This document shows positions 61,963-64,000 of a stretch of DNA of 64,000 bases, piece by piece (position 1 is the stretch's first letter; each line of letters opens with the position of its first letter). The translations under genes were made by a program, and so were the position numbers. The DNA lies in contig NZ_SACK01000005.1 in assembly GCF_004005815.1 (NCBI RefSeq), positions 1 to 64,000 on the forward strand, read 5' to 3'. The DNA comes from Mucilaginibacter limnophilus (lineage in GTDB: Bacteria; Bacteroidota; Bacteroidia; Sphingobacteriales; Sphingobacteriaceae). The notes under the pieces are model-generated. The model was not told where the DNA came from. It searched no databases and worked only from the letters and a program-made list of their open reading frames with translations.

Positions 61963-63039
61963 ATGAAAAAAATAACATTAATTTTTTCACTGGTGGCAAC
62001 TACGGTTGCCGCTATTGCCCAACCCAAACTGGAACAGGTTTACAGCGATAATACCTACCAGTTTACCGGTGTAGCCATATCAGCAAAAGGCAGGCTGTTT
62101 GTTACGTACCCGCGATGGGAAGGTCCGTATAAATATGCTGTTGTTGAAGTTATGAAGGATGGCTCTGCAAAGCCTTTCCCGGATGAAGCAATGAACGAAT
62201 GGATGCCCGGCGAGGACGGCCGAAACAAATGGGTTTGCGTGCAGACAGCTTATATTGATGATAACGACTTTCTGTATATAGTTGATCCGGCGGCGCCAAA
62301 ACTGGAAAAAGTGGTTGATGTTAACAATGCTGCTAAAGTGGTTAAGTTCAATCTGCAGACCAATAAAATAGACCGGGTATATAACTTTCCGCAGACGATC
62401 GACAACCACAGCTATCTCAATGACATCCGCGTTGATACCCAAAAGCAGATGGCTTACCTGACTAATTCCGGTACAGGAGGAATTGTCATCCTGGATCTCA
62501 CTACCGGCAAGTCACGGCAGGTTCTGCAAAATCATCGTTCGGTGCATCCAGATCCTTATGCCAAATTCATCATTGATGGTCACGAATTGAAGAAGCAAGG
62601 TCAGCCGGTGACATTCCAATCAGACGGAATCGCGCTAACCCATAACGGCAGTTATCTTTATTACAAAACAATCACAGACAAGAAGCTTAACCGGATAAGG
62701 ACAAGTGCTCTCTTAGATACTACCCTGACCGGTCAGCAACTGGCCGGTGCGGTGGAAGAACTGGGCGACGTAGCCCATACGGATGGCATGGAGTTCGACT
62801 GGAAAGGCACTCTATATCTGGGCGACCCAACCACCTATGAGTTGTTGCAGGTTGGTCCGGATCACAAACCCCGTACATGGATCAAAAGTGCCGATCTGAT
62901 TTGGCCCGATACCTACTCCGTATCTAAAGAGGGCTATATTTATGTAACCACTTCGCAGATAAACAAGCAGCCGGCCTATAATGATGGCGTTAATAAACGC
63001 AGCCAGCCTTACAAAGTCTATAAGATTAAATTACCCTAA
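61963..63039 (+). CDS. secreted major royal jelly/yellow-family protein
   Basis: The 358-residue protein has a signal peptide (MKKITLIFSLVATTVAAIAQ). The beta-propeller region has GVAISAKGRLFVTYPRWEG, the family's start motif, and DIRVDTQKQMAYLTNSGTGG; DGMEFDWKGTLYLGD marks the end of the propeller. These bacterial members are often annotated as dopachrome-tautomerase-like or SMP-30-related; the ligand is unknown. The start is ATG at 61963. It stands alone in its strand. Confidence 0.86.
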   Translation: MKKITLIFSLVATTVAAIAQPKLEQVYSDNTYQFTGVAISAKGRLFVTYPRWEGPYKYAVVEVMKDGSAKPFPDEAMNEWMPGEDGRNKWVCVQTAYIDDNDFLYIVDPAAPKLEKVVDVNNAAKVVKFNLQTNKIDRVYNFPQTIDNHSYLNDIRVDTQKQMAYLTNSGTGGIVILDLTTGKSRQVLQNHRSVHPDPYAKFIIDGHELKKQGQPVTFQSDGIALTHNGSYLYYKTITDKKLNRIRTSALLDTTLTGQQLAGAVEELGDVAHTDGMEFDWKGTLYLGDPTTYELLQVGPDHKPRTWIKSADLIWPDTYSVSKEGYIYVTTSQINKQPAYNDGVNKRSQPYKVYKIKLP

Positions 63040-63724
63040 CAATAAGGGATATCAACATAAACCCCGTATTGCCAAAAGTAAACGGCTTTGCGGATTATGT
63101 GCTAAGAGGCAGTGTGCTGATTTTACTAAGTGCTGTTGGGGCTGAATAAAAAGGCTAAGAAAACAGTATGCTGCCTTCAATAACGCAGTTCACCTTACAA
63201 TCTTTCCGGAACCTTTTCGCCTTTGTTATTCAATATTATTCACTACTTCAGTAGTACAGTAGTGCTGTTACGGATTGGTATGGACTTACTAAAACATTTT
63301 TAACCCAACTTTCAGAACTATATTGCGCTGGGTTTCGCTAATTGAAAAAAAATTAAACAAAAAGAAATTTTATATGTTGCACTCATATATGTTGTAATTG
63401 AATTCTTTTCCGTTACGTATCGACCGAGCTTTTTAGCTTTCATATCCTTCCGGTATCAGGCCGATATTCCATATTTTACAGAATCTGAATCTTGTATTGA
63501 GAGGTCAGGTAGGTCATTGAAATTAACAATGTGATAATGTTAAAAGGGAGGAATATATGTTTACCAAAAAATTACAGCCTGTTTACCGTATGGGTTACTT
63601 CATCAACCCTTATTCTTGACTTACACAGGTATCACAATGGTTATTAAATATATATGCATGCCTGAGCTATTGCTATGCCTTTTCATTCGCCTTCTAAACT
63701 AGTCTGAAATCAAATTTTACTATT
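63040..63724. other. 685-bp intergenic gap
   Basis: No open frame of convincing quality or recognisable RNA is seen. It is AT-rich and probably contains the promoter of the DUF2892 gene. Nothing else supported. Confidence 0.6.
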
Positions 63725-64000
63725 ATGGCAAATACATCGAAAACTTTTACTCCTCCAAGCTCAAAAAGATCCGAAAACCAAGAGCCAACGGAAAACTTTA
63801 CCAATGTAGGAACCCCGGGCAGAATTTTTTCGCTTTTGGGTGGTACTGCACTCGCGTATTACGGTTGGAAGAAAAAAGATTCTTCTCTTGGAAAAAGCCT
63901 AACTACAGCAGGCGCTTACCTCCTGTTAAGAGGAGTTTCAGGTTTTTGCCCGGTTAATAAGGCTTTGCAAATAGATACGGCTCATGCTGATTTCGAAGGG
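63725..64000 (+). CDS. DUF2892 (YgaP-type) membrane protein, 3' end cut by the window
   Basis: An open frame from ATG 63725 to the window edge (92 codons). The first 30 residues are hydrophilic and Ser/Pro/Glu-rich. Then GRIFSLLGGTALAYYGWKKK and GAYLLLRGVSGFCPVNKAL match the DUF2892 pattern, with an RG-x-SGFCP ending. Bacteroidetes homologues often carry a C-terminal SRPBCC domain, which would lie beyond the edge. The ribosome-binding site is not obvious. Confidence 0.8.
   Translation, partial: MANTSKTFTPPSSKRSENQEPTENFTNVGTPGRIFSLLGGTALAYYGWKKKDSSLGKSLTTAGAYLLLRGVSGFCPVNKALQIDTAHADFEG

Overview
The window reads as a Sphingobacteriaceae-type Bacteroidetes chromosome, most like Mucilaginibacter or Pedobacter. 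Pointers are the two strong promoters with the Bacteroidetes form TTG-N19-TAnnTTTG, an HYC_CC_PP-type gene set, an IntDOT-like tyrosine recombinase without the usual first Arg box, a YfiT/BstA-type DinB protein, and intergenic palindromes of the kind common in this group. The genus is inference from gene style; no 16S gene is present.

Layout. Positions 1-101 hold the last codons of a probable IS110-family transposase. 254-24139 is ordinary chromosome: a UDP-diacylglucosamine pyrophosphatase (lpxH-like), prfA, a CDF metal exporter, rlmH, a membrane MutS-like ATPase, a prolyl oligopeptidase, an ApbE-like flavin transferase, an OmpR/histidine-kinase pair with an outer-membrane protein, an OmpA lipoprotein, a small metal-related set (HYC_CC_PP protein, HMA protein, outer-membrane protein), an FAD oxidoreductase, and the rimP-nusA-infB operon with a terminator-like hairpin right after its promoter. 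24206-29800 is a minus-strand hexuronate operon (uxuA, uxaC, kdgK, eda, exuT-like) that lacks the fructuronate reductase uxuB.

30005-30078 is tRNA-Asp(GTC). A 14.24 kb integrative mobilizable element (30085-44327) sits in its 3' end, bounded by a 21-bp direct repeat (30064-30084 and 44307-44327). It carries a tyrosine integrase, an HTH protein, MobC, a relaxase with a nested small membrane-protein ORF, a candidate oriT and an XRE regulator. It carries conjugation helpers but no type IV secretion genes. A second, related but decayed element follows it (44328 to about 45142) with a frameshifted integrase start and diverged arm sites, so elements have stacked at this tRNA.

The cargo of the intact element (35588-44037) is the most interesting part. 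On the minus strand: a MutY/Mig-type DNA glycosylase, a C5-cytosine methyltransferase, a protein with two GHKL ATPase domains (MORC/Hsp90-like at the N terminus, histidine-kinase-like at the C terminus) and a receiver-domain protein with a HEPN-like RNDLAH motif. The last three overlap by ATGA junctions. Facing them on the plus strand are a DGQHR/DUF262-like protein, a protein with a C-terminal HEPN motif, and a possible PD-(D/E)XK nuclease. I infer a defence system in which DNA methylation, two-component-style signalling and HEPN RNase activity are combined, with a repair enzyme for deaminated 5-methylcytosine.

45143-58979 is an exopolysaccharide locus: Wzx flippase, pyruvyl-transferase-like protein, Wza, Wzc, glycosyltransferases, Wzy, a GH39-like hydrolase, a multi-pass membrane protein and a GT4 transferase. 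The window ends with a multi-PAS sensor protein, a royal-jelly/yellow-family protein and the start of a DUF2892 gene cut by the window edge.
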